A stretch of DNA of 6,588 bases from Nitrospirota bacterium. Lineage in GTDB: Bacteria; Nitrospirota; Nitrospiria; Nitrospirales; UBA8639. The notes beneath the pieces are model-generated. The model made no database searches. It was given only the letters and a program-made list of their open reading frames with translations, and was not told where the DNA came from. Made by a program: the position numbers and the translations under genes. Positions 5,717-6,588 of the stretch are shown piece by piece (the stretch's first letter is position 1; each line of letters opens with the position of its first letter). The stretch is taken from assembly GCA_003228495.1 (NCBI GenBank), contig QIDY01000006.1, positions 1-6,588 on the forward strand, in the 5' to 3' direction.

Positions 5717-6588
5717 ATGCCGCAGAATAATAATTTTCAGCATGCTCAGTATTCTCGTTCTAATCCTGGAGAACGGGTTTCCTATCCAACGTTTGAGCCT
5801 GGGGCTCCCGTTGATTCCCCTGCCTGGAATCAAGCCATGGCCCAGGTTGGGACCCAATTAACCCAGGCAAACGTGAAGGGTATCCTATTTTTGAATGGAC
5901 ACCCGTTTAGCGATCTATTTGGCGCGGCCCGTTTGGATGAAGTCGGGGGCTTAAAGCGAGGCTATTCCCGAGGTATTTCAGGCTTGGAGTCCTTATTAGC
6001 GCTCTTGAGGCCCATAACGAATGGGATTGGAAGGAGTGAGGACTCGATTCATCCACCTCTTTGCAACAACCAATCGACACAGGAAGCTTTGGATCTTCTT
6101 GCTCACGAAGTGGGGAATTTTACCACGGAGTATGTAGGAAAATTTGAAAAGGGGCTTTATCAAGGAGGTCAGCCGTCCATTCCCTGTGGGCGGTATCTGT
6201 GGTCTTCCATTCACCATCATGTCGGGCGGGTGGAAGCTGCGCTTACCTTCATTGAGTTTATCCAGCAGTGGGGTTCTGAACGATCTTTATCGAAGGAAGA
6301 TCGTGTTTTGCTGATTGCCCATGGTCATGCCGGACAGGTATTGGCTCTCCTCTCGAACCTCATTACCTCAGATGAATCAGAGGCTCGCCCAAGAATTTTT
6401 GAAATTTTAGCGAAATATTGGGAAGTTTGCCCGGTTGAAGGCCGGTCCGTTGAACATCTGGAAGTGCTCTATCAGGTTTTGATCCAGCAACGGTTTTTGG
6501 GAGGCGCTTCGGTCGATATGGTGACATTAGGTACGCCGGTTCGTTATGGATGGGATACCGACGGATTTGGTCGGTTGCTTCATGTGGT
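5717..6588 (+). CDS. Alpha/beta-hydrolase-like protein, nucleophile apparently lost (cut by window edge)
   Basis: The plus strand is open from the ATG at 5717 to the right edge, 290 full codons. No earlier start codon exists in frame after a TGA at 5645. The fold signature is lipase-like. A strand GILFLNG (55-61) precedes the oxyanion-hole area, a strand VLLIAHGHAGQVLALL (197-212) matches the nucleophile elbow, and VTLGTPVRYGWD (269-280) matches the typical LGTP segment after it. In active enzymes the elbow reads like GHSxGG; here it reads A-H-G-H-A-G (201-206), with Gly203 where serine should be. The histidine before it and the small residues after it are kept. Residues 1-35 are polar and proline-rich with no signal peptide, suggesting a cytoplasmic protein. 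A mid-region (about 80-170) is unassigned and may form a lid. The acid and histidine of the triad would lie beyond the edge. The gene is divergent from the phosphatase-like cluster. Family level only; substrate unknown. Confidence 0.7.
   Translation, partial: MPQNNNFQHAQYSRSNPGERVSYPTFEPGAPVDSPAWNQAMAQVGTQLTQANVKGILFLNGHPFSDLFGAARLDEVGGLKRGYSRGISGLESLLALLRPITNGIGRSEDSIHPPLCNNQSTQEALDLLAHEVGNFTTEYVGKFEKGLYQGGQPSIPCGRYLWSSIHHHVGRVEAALTFIEFIQQWGSERSLSKEDRVLLIAHGHAGQVLALLSNLITSDESEARPRIFEILAKYWEVCPVEGRSVEHLEVLYQVLIQQRFLGGASVDMVTLGTPVRYGWDTDGFGRLLHV

Overview
The window holds six protein-coding genes, two of them cut by the window edges. The base composition looks balanced, roughly half G+C by eye and not counted. 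The style of the proteins (a long HEAT-repeat protein, a fused glycine-to-betaine methyltransferase, a BCCT transporter) suggests a salt-exposed, free-living Gram-negative bacterium. My best guess is a Nitrospirota member such as a marine Nitrospira. This is inference from general familiarity, not from a marker gene.

Left part (1-2390): a divergent compatible-solute locus. On the minus strand, the first 115 residues of a BCCT-family (betaine/carnitine/choline) transporter run off the left edge; this partial gene has no stop codon inside the window. On the plus strand, a 553-residue protein joins two SAM-dependent methyltransferases, glycine/sarcosine N-methyltransferase and sarcosine/dimethylglycine N-methyltransferase. 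Together these should convert glycine to glycine betaine. One gene imports the osmolyte and the other makes it. They share a 383-bp AT-rich control region with a TATAAT element inside a small palindrome, repeated TGAARGGG boxes and a long leader.

Middle (2391-2519): the convergent gap between the methyltransferase and the HEAT gene is almost filled by two facing arrays of a degenerate 7-bp unit. They can fold into a long hairpin that probably serves as a two-way terminator.

Right-centre (2520-5438): a tight minus-strand cluster read in the order 4389-5438, then 3936-4382, then 2520-3908. It encodes an exported alkaline-phosphatase-superfamily protein that has lost most of its metal ligands, a small exported protein of unknown function, and a cytoplasmic HEAT-repeat scaffold. 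Gaps of 6 and 27 bp suggest one transcript.

Right edge (5717-6588): a plus-strand partial gene for an alpha/beta-hydrolase-like protein whose nucleophile position appears to be glycine. It is divergent from the phosphatase-like gene. The least explained part of the window is this right half, where two neighbouring hydrolase folds both look catalytically degenerate beside a repeat scaffold. No RNA gene, CRISPR array, insertion sequence or phage gene was seen.
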